DNA from: Catenibacterium mitsuoka_A
GTDB taxonomy: Bacteria; Bacillota_I; Bacilli_A; Erysipelotrichales; Coprobacillaceae
DNA length: 31,949 bases
Strand: one strand, 5' to 3'
NCBI RefSeq assembly: GCF_964259225.1
Contig: NZ_CAXVKN010000025.1
In this document: piece by piece, positions 1 through 8,499 of the stretch
Numbering within the stretch: position 1 is the first letter of the stretch
How the letters are laid out: each line of letters opens with the position of its first letter
Made by a program: the position numbers and the translations under genes
Notes under the pieces: generated by a model
The model's database searches: none
What the model saw: only the letters and a program-made list of their open reading frames with translations
What the model was told of the DNA's origin: nothing

Positions 1-80
1 CACACTAGAGTTTTGGTGGATTTGAGTTTGGTTATATATTTGTGTCCGCGCAACGAAGGCGCGGGGAAATGGAGGAATTT

Positions 81-824
81 ATGAAAGCAGAACAGATTAT
101 TAAAATCATGGAATCTCATTATCCTTTAAGTTGTCAAGAGGACTGGGATCATTGTGGATTACAGGCAGGCAATATTCATACAGAAGTGAATAAAATAATG
201 ATTGGTTTAGATGCTGACTTACAAACTCTACAGGAAGCCATTGATGCAGGATGTCAGATGCTGATTACCCATCATCCATTCTTATTCAATACATTGACTT
301 TAGATACTACAACACCTGTAGGACGTTTTATTGAAAAAGCGATTAAACATAATATTGTTGTCTATAGTGCGCATACATCTCTAGATAAGATTTCCATGAA
401 TAGATGGTTAATGGAAGCATTAGGCTGTTTAAATATTGAAGATTCCGATGAATCTAATATTACTAAGAAGGGTGTACTCCCAGATACAATGGGCATGTAT
501 GAATTCTTGGATTATGTAAAGAAAGCTTTTAATATTCCATCAGTCAATTATGCAGGTAAAGTGAAAGAAGTCTCTACAGTAGGAATCTGTGGTGGTTCTG
601 GAGGAGATTTAATAGATGAAGTCGCTCCACAGGTCGATGCTTATGTCACAGGTGATTTAAAATATCATAGTGGGTTAAAAGCATCAGATTATAATATTCT
701 TTTAGTAGATGTAGGGCATCATGTAGAAGTCATTATGGTACATAAATTAAAAGAATTATTAGAAAAAGAAATAGACTGTGAAATCGTAGAAGCGACTTCT
801 CCAGGCTATTTTAAGGGGTATTAG
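81..824 (+). CDS. Nif3-like dinuclear metal centre protein
   Basis: This 247-residue protein belongs to the NIF3/YbgI/YqfO family, which forms toroidal hexamers holding a two-metal site; the cellular reaction is not firmly established. Visible motifs are ITHHPFLF near residue 80, the AHTSLD segment (usually AHTNLD) and a C-terminal VDVGHHVEV stretch, all carrying metal-ligand histidines and acidic residues. It has the short E. coli YbgI-like length and lacks the PII-like insert of Bacillus YqfO. I chose the ATG at 81 because GGAGG lies at 71-75; a GTG at 42 is in frame but has no ribosome binding site. The Nudix gene follows after 1 bp, so the two are probably co-transcribed. In many Firmicutes trmK lies immediately upstream; only unrecognisable sequence precedes it here. 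Confidence 0.92.
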   Translation: MKAEQIIKIMESHYPLSCQEDWDHCGLQAGNIHTEVNKIMIGLDADLQTLQEAIDAGCQMLITHHPFLFNTLTLDTTTPVGRFIEKAIKHNIVVYSAHTSLDKISMNRWLMEALGCLNIEDSDESNITKKGVLPDTMGMYEFLDYVKKAFNIPSVNYAGKVKEVSTVGICGGSGGDLIDEVAPQVDAYVTGDLKYHSGLKASDYNILLVDVGHHVEVIMVHKLKELLEKEIDCEIVEATSPGYFKGY

Positions 825-825
825 G

Positions 826-1284
826 ATGATTTTGACTACAATTGCCTATTTAAAGAAAGATGGGAAAACATTACTTCTTCATCGTATAAAAAAGAAGAAA
901 GATATCAATGAAGGTAAATGGATTGGTGTAGGTGGTAAATTAGAACCAGGTGAATCACCCGATGAATGTGTAAAAAGAGAAATACTAGAAGAAACAGGCT
1001 ATACAGTACATTCTATTAGATGTCATGGTTATGTCACATTCCCAAGTCTTTATTATGGTGAAGATGAAGGTATGTTTGTTTATTCTTGTCATGATTTTGA
1101 AGGGACATTAAAAGACTGTGATGAAGGTGTTCTTGAATGGGTGGATGATGATTTAATTCCTGATTATCCACAATGGGAAGCAGATTATCATTTCTTAAAC
1201 TGGATGGAAGATGATCACTATCACCATGCCAAGGTGACTTATAAGAATGATGAACTTATAGAATATAAAGAAGAAATATATTAA
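826..1284 (+). CDS. Nudix hydrolase (MutT/8-oxo-dGTP diphosphatase-like)
   Basis: This 152-residue Nudix protein hydrolyses a nucleoside diphosphate linked to another moiety; the MutT-like layout suggests 8-oxo-dGTP cleanup, but substrate cannot be read from sequence. The Nudix box GX5EX7REX2EEXG is visible at about residues 37-59 (GGKLEPGES, then REILEETGY), with the catalytic glutamates intact. It begins 1 bp after the Nif3 stop, with AAGGGG at 814-819 acting as ribosome binding site, so translation is probably coupled. The C-terminus is rich in Asp, His and Trp. A strong hairpin immediately after the stop ends this unit. Confidence 0.9.
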   Translation: MILTTIAYLKKDGKTLLLHRIKKKKDINEGKWIGVGGKLEPGESPDECVKREILEETGYTVHSIRCHGYVTFPSLYYGEDEGMFVYSCHDFEGTLKDCDEGVLEWVDDDLIPDYPQWEADYHFLNWMEDDHYHHAKVTYKNDELIEYKEEIY

Positions 1285-1321
1285 AAAGGAGCGCGGATTA
1301 GATTAATCCGTGCTCCTTCAT
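1283..1321. terminator. bidirectional terminator between Nudix and HAD genes
   Basis: A 13-bp stem (1288-1300 with 1304-1316, one G-T pair, 3-base loop) is flanked by A5 on the left and a T-rich tail on the right. It serves two converging genes, and the leftward HAD stop codon lies inside the stem. Confidence 0.85.
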
Positions 1322-2149
1322 ATTTTTATAAATACCATCATTCGCGATATCATCACATACTTCATCAGCAATAGCCTTTAAACCTTCTTTCGCATTACCG
1401 ACTGCAACACCATGCGCTACAAATGTCAACATCTCTGCATCGTTCATACCATCACCATAAGCATATGTATCCTTTTGATTAATACCTAAATGGTTAATAA
1501 GTGCTTCAATGGCAGTATGCTTATTCACACCCGCTACAGATAATTCACCTGATGCATCACCAAATGCAGGAACAGTACATTCAATCACTTGGAATGCATC
1601 ACAAAACTGCTTTCTTATTTCATCAAATGGAATACTTTCATGTTCTAAGAAACAAATCTTATTCACATCGTTTCTATACATATTCTCATTTTCAATGAGT
1701 GCAGTAATAAAATGACTTGGTTCCTCTTCCTTTTTTCTTCTTGCTTCAGGATCATTTTTAAGATCACCATAGATGATGCTTTCTAATCTTTTAATGAGGT
1801 TCTTAGAGGCAAATAAACCACCATTAGATTCTAAATAATAGTCATAATGATTTGTTTCAAAGAAGTCTACAACTCGATGAACATCTTCATCGCTGACCTT
1901 CTTATGATACAACATTTCATCACCCATCTGTACAAATCCACCTCCAGCACCAATGATGCCATCAAATCCTACATCTAGAATATAAGGATAGATTTCTGCA
2001 AGAGAACGCCCTGTACAAAGATAACATAAATTTCCTTTTTTACGCGTCTCGTGCACTGCCTGGATAGTTGATTCAGGAATACATTCCTTTACAGGTCTCA
2101 CATCTACTAAAGTCCCATCCACATCAAAAAATATAATCTTCTTACTCAT
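1298..2149 (-). CDS. HAD-superfamily Cof-type phosphatase
   Basis: This 283-residue cytoplasmic phosphatase is of HAD subclass IIB (Cof type), which dephosphorylates small sugar- or cofactor-phosphates. Motif I is FFDVDGTLVD at residues 7-16, with the nucleophile Asp9 and acid/base Asp11. Motif II is the Thr of LCTGRS, and the C-terminal motif IV is YGDGMNDAEM. The cap domain lies between. It begins 8 bp after ispH with AGGAGA upstream, so it is the second gene of an ispH-HAD operon. A similar enzyme lies at 11173-12015. Substrate is unknown; family members are promiscuous. Confidence 0.9.
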   Translation of the reverse strand: MSKKIIFFDVDGTLVDVRPVKECIPESTIQAVHETRKKGNLCYLCTGRSLAEIYPYILDVGFDGIIGAGGGFVQMGDEMLYHKKVSDEDVHRVVDFFETNHYDYYLESNGGLFASKNLIKRLESIIYGDLKNDPEARRKKEEEPSHFITALIENENMYRNDVNKICFLEHESIPFDEIRKQFCDAFQVIECTVPAFGDASGELSVAGVNKHTAIEALINHLGINQKDTYAYGDGMNDAEMLTFVAHGVAVGNAKEGLKAIADEVCDDIANDGIYKNMKEHGLI

Positions 2150-2157
2150 ATATTCTC

Positions 2158-3069
2158 CTATAACATCTTTTCATAAGGTATTTCAGGTTTAATAAAACTA
2201 TCTGGGTTATTTTCATCATACTGCTTCAAGAAATCAATAATCTGATTAGTCAATACAGTAGGTGTAGAAGCTCCAGAACTTACTCCTACATGTTTCTTTC
2301 CTTTAAGCCATGATAAGTCTAACTCTTCAAGACTTCCAATCATCTTGGTATCTTTATGTGCTTTCTCCATACTAATAGAAGCCAGCTTCTTTGTATTATT
2401 AGAATGAGGATCACCTACAATAATGACTAGATCAATATCTTCATCCATCTTCGCAATGGCTTCCTGTCTAATTTGTGTAGCTGAACAAGTTTCCTTCATG
2501 ATTTCTACATCTAATATTTTTTTCGCATACTCACATAAATCATAAACATCATAAAGGGACATAGTTGTCTGGTTAGTCATCACATAATGTTTATCTTTAT
2601 CAAGTGTTTCTAAATCGTTCTTAGATGTAATTAAATGAATATGTTCAGGATCAATTAATAATGCACCTTCAGCTTCAGGATGATTCTTTTTACCTATATA
2701 TAAAACATGCTTCCCACGCTTTAACTGTTCTTTAATAAGTGTATGTGTCTTAATAACATCTAAACATGTTGCATCCACTACATTGAGTCCTTTACTCTTT
2801 GCCTTCTCAATGACACAATCTCCTGCACCGTGTGCTGTAATAATCACTGTTCCTTCATTGATTTCATCAAGCAGTTCCATTCTTGTCTTACTTGCATCCT
2901 CAATTGTGATGGCACCACGCTTCTTTAATGCATCCACAATAAACTGATTATGGACAATCATACCAAGTACTGTAATAGGACCCGGCTGTTCTATTGTCTC
3001 TTTTACTATATTAATAGCACGTATAACACCCTTGCAATATCCTCTAGGGACAATTCCTGTGACTTTCAT
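2158..3069 (-). CDS. ispH: 4-hydroxy-3-methylbut-2-enyl diphosphate reductase IspH
   Basis: This is the last enzyme of the MEP isoprenoid pathway, reducing HMBPP to IPP and DMAPP with a [4Fe-4S] cluster. The three cluster cysteines are seen in PRGYCKGV near the N-terminus, DATCLDV in the middle and ETCSATQ in the last third. Substrate-contact His segments include GMIVHNQF, ITAHGAG and KNHPEAEG. I place the start at the ATG at 3069 (303 aa): TGAGGTGAA at 3071-3079 is its ribosome binding site, and the in-frame GTG three codons earlier falls inside that site. It is transcribed divergently from the DEAD-box helicase. ispG, the preceding enzyme of the pathway, lies 4 kb away in the same orientation but not in the same operon. 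Confidence 0.95.
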   Translation of the reverse strand: MKVTGIVPRGYCKGVIRAINIVKETIEQPGPITVLGMIVHNQFIVDALKKRGAITIEDASKTRMELLDEINEGTVIITAHGAGDCVIEKAKSKGLNVVDATCLDVIKTHTLIKEQLKRGKHVLYIGKKNHPEAEGALLIDPEHIHLITSKNDLETLDKDKHYVMTNQTTMSLYDVYDLCEYAKKILDVEIMKETCSATQIRQEAIAKMDEDIDLVIIVGDPHSNNTKKLASISMEKAHKDTKMIGSLEELDLSWLKGKKHVGVSSGASTPTVLTNQIIDFLKQYDENNPDSFIKPEIPYEKML

Positions 3070-3088
3070 ATTCTTCACCTCAAAAACA

Positions 3089-3097
3089 ATTCTAACA
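3089..3097 (-). promoter_or_regulatory. extended -10 promoter of ispH
   Basis: On the minus strand TGTTAGAAT matches the extended -10 form (TGN-TAGAAT) about 20 bp before the ispH start. No good -35 is seen. Confidence 0.5.
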
Positions 3098-3112
3098 TAA
3101 GTGAGATTAGAT

Positions 3113-3140
3113 TTGTTTTTTTTTCAAATCATGGTATGAT
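3113..3140 (+). promoter_or_regulatory. sigma-A promoter of the helicase-nfo operon
   Basis: TTGTTT (3113-3118) and TATGAT (3135-3140) are spaced 16 bp, and TG one base before the -10 makes it extended. The predicted leader is about 20 nt and carries AAAGGAGG. Confidence 0.75.
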
Positions 3141-3167
3141 AATAGACGCTAAAGGAGGCGAATTATA

Positions 3168-4541
3168 ATGGATTTATTTGACAAATTTCAATTTAATGAT
3201 TATGTAAAAAAGACTTTAAACAACATACATTTCACATCACCAACACCTATCCAGGATAAGGTGATCCCCCTTGTTTATAAGAATAAAGATATTATTGGTA
3301 TCTCACAGACAGGTACTGGTAAAACTCATTCATTCTTAATTCCTATCATTGATCGTATTGATACAAATGCAGATTATGTACAGGCAGTTATTACAACTCC
3401 TACAAGAGAACTTGCACATCAGATCTATGAAAATGCAAAGGAATTCAAGAAAGAAAACCCTGATTTAAGAATCTCACTTGTAATTGGTGGTTCTGATAAG
3501 CAGAAGGCTATTAATAAGCTTTCTACACAGCCACATATCGTTATTGGTACACCAGGACGTATTAAAGACTTATCTTTAAATGAACAGGCTTTAATCATCA
3601 CTACAGCTACTACATTTGTAGTGGATGAAGCAGATATGACTTTAGAATATGGTTATCTTGAAGACTTAGATGCAGTCTTATCTAAGATGAGAGAAGATTT
3701 ACAGATGCTTGTATTCTCAGCAACTATTCCTGAACATTTATGGCCATTCTTAAGAAAATATATGAATGCGCCAGAATTAGTACAGATTGATGCCCATAAG
3801 AAAACAACAGACAATACAAAACATTACTTAATTCATACAAAGCATCATGACCGTTATACAGTATTAAAGAATATCATGGATATCATTGATCCATATATCT
3901 GCTTAATCTTCTGTAATAAGAGAACAGAGGCCACTAAGCTATCTGATCAGTTAAGAAGTGATGGTTATCGTGTCGGTGAAATTCATGGTGACTTAGAACC
4001 TCGTGAACGTAAACAGATGATGAGACGTATCAACAATAATGAATATCAGTACATTGTAGCTACAGATATTGCGGCTAGAGGTATTGATATTGATGGTGTA
4101 TCTCATGTTATTAATATGGAATTCCCAACAGAAAGAGACTTCTATATTCATAGATCTGGTAGATGTGGTCGTGGTAAGTATAAGGGTGAATGTTATTCTA
4201 TGTATGATTCATCTAATCAGCAGATGGTTGAATCACTTGAAAAGAAGGGTATTCACTTTGAAGTAAAAGAAATCCGTAATGGTGTATTAACGGATGCCAA
4301 GGCACGTAATAAGCGTAAGAATAGAAATGCGCCACAGTCTGAATTAGAAAAAGAAATTCAGCGTATTATTAAGAGACCTAAGAAAGTTAAACCTGGTTAT
4401 AAGAAGAAGAGAAAAAGAGAAATTCAGGCTATTTACCAGAAAAAGAAAAGAGATATTATTCGTAAAGATATTCAGAGACAGAAAAAAGAACGTGCTAAAC
4501 AGGCACAAAGAGAAAAACGTGAAAGGGAGAATATGCAGTGA
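3168..4541 (+). CDS. DEAD-box ATP-dependent RNA helicase (CshB-like)
   Basis: This 457-residue helicase remodels RNA in an ATP-dependent way, acting in ribosome assembly, mRNA turnover or cold adaptation. Motifs run in the family order: Q-motif near PTPIQD, motif I SQTGTGKT (residues 46-53), Ia PTRELA, Ib TPGRI, II DEAD within VVDEADM, III SAT, then the second RecA domain with ATDIAARGIDI and HRSGRCGRG. The C-terminal ~80 residues are strongly Lys/Arg-rich and probably bind RNA non-specifically, as in Bacillus CshB. The stop overlaps the GTG start of nfo by 4 bp. In some Firmicutes a CshB-like helicase also precedes nfo, so the pairing is conserved. Confidence 0.93.
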   Translation: MDLFDKFQFNDYVKKTLNNIHFTSPTPIQDKVIPLVYKNKDIIGISQTGTGKTHSFLIPIIDRIDTNADYVQAVITTPTRELAHQIYENAKEFKKENPDLRISLVIGGSDKQKAINKLSTQPHIVIGTPGRIKDLSLNEQALIITTATTFVVDEADMTLEYGYLEDLDAVLSKMREDLQMLVFSATIPEHLWPFLRKYMNAPELVQIDAHKKTTDNTKHYLIHTKHHDRYTVLKNIMDIIDPYICLIFCNKRTEATKLSDQLRSDGYRVGEIHGDLEPRERKQMMRRINNNEYQYIVATDIAARGIDIDGVSHVINMEFPTERDFYIHRSGRCGRGKYKGECYSMYDSSNQQMVESLEKKGIHFEVKEIRNGVLTDAKARNKRKNRNAPQSELEKEIQRIIKRPKKVKPGYKKKRKREIQAIYQKKKRDIIRKDIQRQKKERAKQAQREKRERENMQ

Positions 4542-5410
4542 TTATAGGTTCACATGTCTCAATGGGTGGTAAGGAAATGCTTCTAGGAAGTGTAAAAGAA
4601 GCATTAAGTTATAACGCCAATACATTCATGTTTTATACAGGAGCACCTCAGAATACAAGACGTAAACCTGTTTCTGAATTACGTGTAGAAGAAGCCAAAG
4701 AATTAATGAAAGAAAAGGGAATAGACATGGACAAAGTTGTTGTTCATGCCCCTTATATTATTAATCTAGGAAATACAATCAAGCCTGAAACAAGAGAACT
4801 TGCTGTATCATTCTTACGTCAGGAAATTGAAAGATGTGACGAAATTGGTGCTACAAGACTTGTTCTTCATCCAGGCGCTCATGTTAAAGCAGGGGATGAA
4901 GCAGGATTAGATGCGATTGTATCAGGCTTAAATGAAGCAATGAAGCCAGACCAGAAGGTACATATTGCCTTAGAAACAATGGCAGGTAAAGGCACTGAAC
5001 TAGGTAGAACATTTGATCAGTTAGCTTATATTATTGATCATTGTGATTATCCTGAATTATTAGGTTTATGTTTAGATACATGTCATTTAAATGACGCAGG
5101 TTATGATATTTCTGATTTTGATGCAATTCTTGATGAAGTCGATGAAAAGATCGGTTTAGATAAAGTATTAGTTGTTCATGTCAATGACTCTAAGAATCCA
5201 CAAGGTTCTCATAAAGATAGACATGAGAATATTGGTTTTGGGACAATCGGTTTTGATACATTGGACTCTATTGTATCTAATGAACGCTTAAAAGATGTTC
5301 CTAAGATTCTAGAAACACCTTATATTGAAAAGAATGCACCTTATAAAGAAGAAATTGAAATGTTGAAAAAGCATGAATTCAACCCAGGTTTAAAAGAAAT
5401 GTTTGAATAA
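4538..5410 (+). CDS. nfo: endonuclease IV (AP endonuclease)
   Basis: This 290-residue TIM-barrel enzyme nicks DNA 5' of abasic sites in base-excision repair, using a trinuclear zinc centre. The metal ligands sit in recognisable segments: GSHVSMGG at the N-terminus, LHPGAH, LETMAGKG, LDTCHLNDAG, and HVNDSKN followed by HKDRHENIGFG. Length is typical of bacterial Nfo. Translation starts at a GTG that overlaps the helicase stop (GTGA), so it depends on coupling with the upstream gene. A good intrinsic terminator follows directly. Confidence 0.95.
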   Translation: MIIGSHVSMGGKEMLLGSVKEALSYNANTFMFYTGAPQNTRRKPVSELRVEEAKELMKEKGIDMDKVVVHAPYIINLGNTIKPETRELAVSFLRQEIERCDEIGATRLVLHPGAHVKAGDEAGLDAIVSGLNEAMKPDQKVHIALETMAGKGTELGRTFDQLAYIIDHCDYPELLGLCLDTCHLNDAGYDISDFDAILDEVDEKIGLDKVLVVHVNDSKNPQGSHKDRHENIGFGTIGFDTLDSIVSNERLKDVPKILETPYIEKNAPYKEEIEMLKKHEFNPGLKEMFE

Positions 5411-5434
5411 GCAGCTATGGCTGCTTATTTTTTT
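5407..5434 (+). terminator. terminator of the helicase-nfo operon
   Basis: A 9-bp stem (5407-5415 with 5420-5428) with a TATG loop is followed by a T run. Confidence 0.85.
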
Positions 5435-5967
5435 ACGTTCACTATTAAGTGAAAATCAATACATGATTCGGTCGAAAAGTGCGTAAATAGCCTATTTTTC
5501 TAGTGTTCGATTGAATTTACGATTGTCTTTGATGTGTATTGCTGAATTATTCAGCTATATTATTACCCTATTATGTAGCGAGCAGTTATTAATTTGGACA
5601 AAATTCCCACAAAGAGGGTGTTTTTATAAATTACGATTGAAAACAACGTGGACGAAAAAGTTTTCAATTGAATTTTCGATTGTTTTTACGCGTATTTTTG
5701 CTTGAATAAGCTCTGTGTATGTATCTAATGAATGTTTGATATTTTAAAAAATGCTGTTATATACTTTATAAATTTAATTGCGTTTTAAAGTATGAACGAA
5801 AATTAAATCGATTGAAATTATGTTCGTTTTTAATTGTATTTGTGAGATATGGAATGTATTCTAAGATTGATATTCGTATAATTAAGTGTATTATTCGCTC
5901 GAAAATCATATAAAAAGGGTGTTTTTCTAATTTACGATTGAAATAATTTGGACGAAAAAGTTTTCGA
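5435..5967. other. AT-rich non-coding gap with degenerate repeats
   Basis: About 530 bp without a credible gene. The two short open frames here (5511-5705 rightward, 5766-6041 leftward) have no ribosome binding site, and their translations show no domain. The region is built from diverged copies of elements containing CGATTGAAT, GGACGAAAAAGTTTTC and AGGGTGTTTTT. An inverted pair CGTAAAT/ATTTACG (5482-5488 with 5515-5521) encloses another partial copy. Confidence 0.6.
5611..5700 (+). repeat. intergenic repeat, copy A
   Basis: It runs from AAAGAGGGTGTTTTT through ACGATTGAAAA and GGACGAAAAAGTTTTCA to a T-rich tail. About 65 bp align with copy B at 5912-5988 with a few substitutions and one single-base indel. 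The core CGAAAAAGTTTTC is nearly palindromic. Confidence 0.7.
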
Positions 5968-5988
5968 TTGAATTTACGCTTATTTTTA
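5912..5988 (+). repeat. intergenic repeat, copy B
   Basis: Second copy, 301 bp downstream of copy A: AAAAAGGGTGTTTTT, ACGATTGAAAT, GGACGAAAAAGTTTTCG, ATTGAATTTACG. Here CGAAAA-AG-TTTTCG is a perfect palindrome. Its right end provides the -35 box of the next gene. A third fragment (GTTCGATTGAATTTACGATTG) lies at 5504-5524. Confidence 0.7.
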
Positions 5989-5996
5989 ATTATACT
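5968..5996 (+). promoter_or_regulatory. sigma-A promoter of the AlbA_2 regulator
   Basis: TTGAAT (5968-5973), a 17-bp spacer and TATACT (5991-5996). The -35 lies inside repeat copy B. AAGGAG at 6015-6020 sets the start. Confidence 0.7.
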
Positions 5997-6028
5997 TAAA
6001 GTAGTAGAATAGGAAAGGAGATAGTAAT

Positions 6029-7282
6029 ATGCGTGAAACAAGAAATCTAGAGTTTAAAGAAACAATCACAAGTACTTTCTTGAAAACAGTTAGTGCTTTT
6101 TCAAATTATGATGGTGGAACAATCTTATTTGGAATTGACGATGATGGCAATGTTAAAGGGTTGTCAGATCTAATCAAATCATGTTTAGATATTGAAAACA
6201 AAATCAATGATACTATTTCTCCACAACCAGATTATGTACTTGAACCAAATGAAGTAAATAAGACAATAAAACTTATTGTGAAAAGTGGTTTACAAAAACC
6301 TTATTTGTACAAATCAAAAGCATACAAGCGTAATGATTCTGCGACTATAGAAGTAGATACATTAGAGTTCTCAAGACTTGTATTAGAAGGCAAAAATATT
6401 AGCTTTGAGGAATTACCATGTAAAGACCAAAATCTTACTTTTCATTTTCTTGAAGAACAATTAGAAAAATCTATTCAAATCAATTCGTTTAATCTTGATA
6501 CATTAAAAACTCTTAATCTCTATGACAATAATAATGGCTATAATAATGCAGCTGGTTTACTAGCGGATACTAATGATTTTCCTGGGATTGATATTATCAA
6601 ATTCGGAGAAAGTATTAGTGTTATACAAAAGAGAATTACATTTGATCATATGTCTATTTTAGAAGTCTATAAGAAAACACTTGAGGTATTTAGAGATTAT
6701 TATAGATATGAAGTGATAGAAGGATCTGAAAGAAAGAATGTCGAAAAAATACCAGAAGCGGCTTTTAGAGAAGCTATTGCGAATGGACTTATTCATAGGA
6801 TGTGGGATGTGAATTCTCATATTAGAATATCTATGTTTGATAATCATATCGATATAGTGTCTCCAGGTGGACTGCCTTCAGGAATTTCTGAAGAAGAGTA
6901 TTTGAATGGTAAAATATCTGTTTTAAGAAATAGAAATCTTGCAAATGTATTCTATCGATTAGGGTTTGTAGAAATATTTGGGACAGGTATTACACGAATC
7001 AAACAATTATATGAAAGTAGTTTTGTGAAACCTCGTTTTGAAGTATCAGAAAATACTATAAAGATTGAATTGCCTGTTTTTGAAGATATTTCTGATTTGA
7101 CAGATGATGAGCATCTTATTTTAAAAGCGTTAAGTAAAACAGTCCTAAAATCTATTAGTGAAATAGTACCAAGTACACCTTTTGGTAAATCAAAAGTATC
7201 TTCTCTATTAAAAATACTAGAGAAAAAGGGAGTTATACTGATTCAAGGAAAAGGTAGATCTACAAAATATATAATAAAATAG
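6029..7282 (+). CDS. Schlafen-AlbA_2 / HATPase_c_4 putative regulator
   Basis: This 417-residue protein has the three-part layout of the bacterial AlbA_2 (Schlafen-fold) regulator family. An N-terminal AlbA_2 domain spans about residues 5-115 (LEFKE near the start, then NYDGGTILFGIDDDG). A middle GHKL-type HATPase_c_4 domain covers about 225-350, with FREAIANGLIHR as N-box and LGFVEIFGTGI as G-box. A C-terminal winged helix-turn-helix lies in the last ~60 residues. Such proteins are annotated as transcriptional regulators or RecG-like ATP-binding proteins; the ligand and target are unknown. It stands alone between nfo and ispG, behind a repeat-rich gap, which suggests a lineage-specific insertion. 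It shares a terminator with ispG. Confidence 0.8.
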   Translation: MRETRNLEFKETITSTFLKTVSAFSNYDGGTILFGIDDDGNVKGLSDLIKSCLDIENKINDTISPQPDYVLEPNEVNKTIKLIVKSGLQKPYLYKSKAYKRNDSATIEVDTLEFSRLVLEGKNISFEELPCKDQNLTFHFLEEQLEKSIQINSFNLDTLKTLNLYDNNNGYNNAAGLLADTNDFPGIDIIKFGESISVIQKRITFDHMSILEVYKKTLEVFRDYYRYEVIEGSERKNVEKIPEAAFREAIANGLIHRMWDVNSHIRISMFDNHIDIVSPGGLPSGISEEEYLNGKISVLRNRNLANVFYRLGFVEIFGTGITRIKQLYESSFVKPRFEVSENTIKIELPVFEDISDLTDDEHLILKALSKTVLKSISEIVPSTPFGKSKVSSLLKILEKKGVILIQGKGRSTKYIIK

Positions 7283-7300
7283 AAAATCTAACGTAACGTA

Positions 7301-7333
7301 AAAAAAGCGAGTTTATGAATTACTCGCTTTTTT
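7301..7333. terminator. bidirectional terminator between AlbA_2 gene and ispG
   Basis: A6-GCGAGT (7301-7312), 9-base loop, ACTCGC-T6 (7322-7333). The right arm encodes the last codons and stop of ispG on the minus strand. Confidence 0.85.
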
Positions 7334-8387
7334 CTTCGACCATCTTTAAAATCTCATCTTTAAGTGTCTGAACCATATCTTCCTGTTTAACACGTTTTAC
7401 AATCTCTCCATGCTTAATAAGAAGACCTTCACCAACACCACCTGCAATACCAATATCAGCATGATGTGCTTCACCTGGACCATTTACTGCACAACCCATA
7501 ATTGCGACTGTAATATCGAGATGAATATCCTTTAAGAAATCTTCCATCTCTTTAGCGATAGGAATCAAATCATACTGAATACGACCGCAAGTAGGACATG
7601 ATACAAGAGTAGGGACACCCTTTAATAAACCTAATTCCTTTAATAGAATCTTAGCAACCTTGATTTCTTCTACAGGATCATCACTTAAAGATACTCTAAT
7701 AGTATTTCCAATACCTTCATATAATAATGTACCAATACCTAAAGAAGACTTAATAGTGCCTCCTAAGGCTGTACCTGCTTCAGTGACACCTACATGCAAA
7801 GGGTAAGGGAATGTTTTAGATGCTAATTCATATGCTTTAATAGTCAACATTGTATTAGAAGACTTTAATGAAATAACGATATCATGGAAATCTAGATCCT
7901 CTAGAATTTTTACATGCTTCATTGCAGATTCAACCATACCTTCAGGTGTAGGTTCTCCATATTTCTCTAGAATATCTTTTTCTAAAGAGCCACCATTAAC
8001 CCCAATTCTAATAGGGATATGCTTTTTTTTACATGCATCTACAACTGCTTTTACCTTTTCAATAGAACCAATATTACCAGGATTAATACGTACCTTATCG
8101 ATACCAGATTCTATGGCAATAAGAGCGAGCTTATAATCAAAATGAATATCAGCCACTAAAGGAATATGAATCCCTTTCTTGATTTCTTTAATTGCATAAG
8201 CATCCTCTTTATCAAATACAGCCACTCTTACAAGTTCACAACCTGCCTGTTGTAATGCATTAATCTGTTTAATAGTTGCTTCTACATTTTTAGTCTTTGT
8301 ATTACACATAGACTGAATCACTACATGATTATTACCACCGATAGTTAAATTGCCTACCTGTACACTTCTTGTTTCTTCTCTTAACAT
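7320..8387 (-). CDS. ispG: 4-hydroxy-3-methylbut-2-en-1-yl diphosphate synthase IspG (GcpE)
   Basis: This 355-residue enzyme reductively opens MEcPP to HMBPP, the penultimate MEP-pathway step, with a [4Fe-4S] cluster bound by three Cys and one Glu. The N-terminal TIM barrel contains VQSMCNTKT, LVADIHFDY and VRINPGNIG. The C-terminal cluster domain shows VSCPTCGR and MGCAVNGPGEA. Length is normal for the one-piece bacterial form. It is a single-gene unit with its own TTGCAT/TAAAAT promoter. GAGGT lies about 10 nt upstream of the ATG. Its 3' end forms half of the terminator shared with the converging AlbA_2 gene. Confidence 0.96.
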   Translation of the reverse strand: MLREETRSVQVGNLTIGGNNHVVIQSMCNTKTKNVEATIKQINALQQAGCELVRVAVFDKEDAYAIKEIKKGIHIPLVADIHFDYKLALIAIESGIDKVRINPGNIGSIEKVKAVVDACKKKHIPIRIGVNGGSLEKDILEKYGEPTPEGMVESAMKHVKILEDLDFHDIVISLKSSNTMLTIKAYELASKTFPYPLHVGVTEAGTALGGTIKSSLGIGTLLYEGIGNTIRVSLSDDPVEEIKVAKILLKELGLLKGVPTLVSCPTCGRIQYDLIPIAKEMEDFLKDIHLDITVAIMGCAVNGPGEAHHADIGIAGGVGEGLLIKHGEIVKRVKQEDMVQTLKDEILKMVEEKSE

Positions 8388-8408
8388 ATTTCTATACCTC
8401 GCACCTAT

Positions 8409-8437
8409 ATTTTAAGAAACTTACACCCTAAATGCAA
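8409..8437 (-). promoter_or_regulatory. sigma-A promoter of ispG
   Basis: Minus strand TTGCAT (8432-8437), 17-bp spacer, TAAAAT (8409-8414). Confidence 0.75.
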
Positions 8438-8440
8438 GGT

Positions 8441-8472
8441 ATAAGAAAACATCCAGCAAAATGCTGGATGTT
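8441..8472 (-). terminator. terminator of rpsT
   Basis: An 11-bp perfect stem (8448-8458 with 8462-8472) and 3-base loop are followed on the minus strand by TTTTCTTAT. Confidence 0.85.
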
Positions 8473-8499
8473 TATGTTTCATATAGAAAACTCTATCAA

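Noticed and set aside
1..84. Open frame running from the window edge to TGA at 82-84, overlapping the Nif3 start by 4 bp
   Set aside because: Its 27-residue translation resembles no TrmK or sigma-factor tail I know; another frame also ends early (TGA 23-25), so the upstream gene cannot be identified.
5511..5705. Rightward 64-codon open frame in the same gap
   Set aside because: No ribosome binding site, and it crosses repeat copy A.
5466..5990. CRISPR array
   Set aside because: The repeats are few, diverged and irregularly spaced, and no cas genes are present.
5766..6041. Leftward 91-codon open frame in the repeat-rich gap
   Set aside because: It runs antisense across repeat copies and the start of the AlbA_2 gene, has no ribosome binding site and translates to low-complexity AT-driven sequence.
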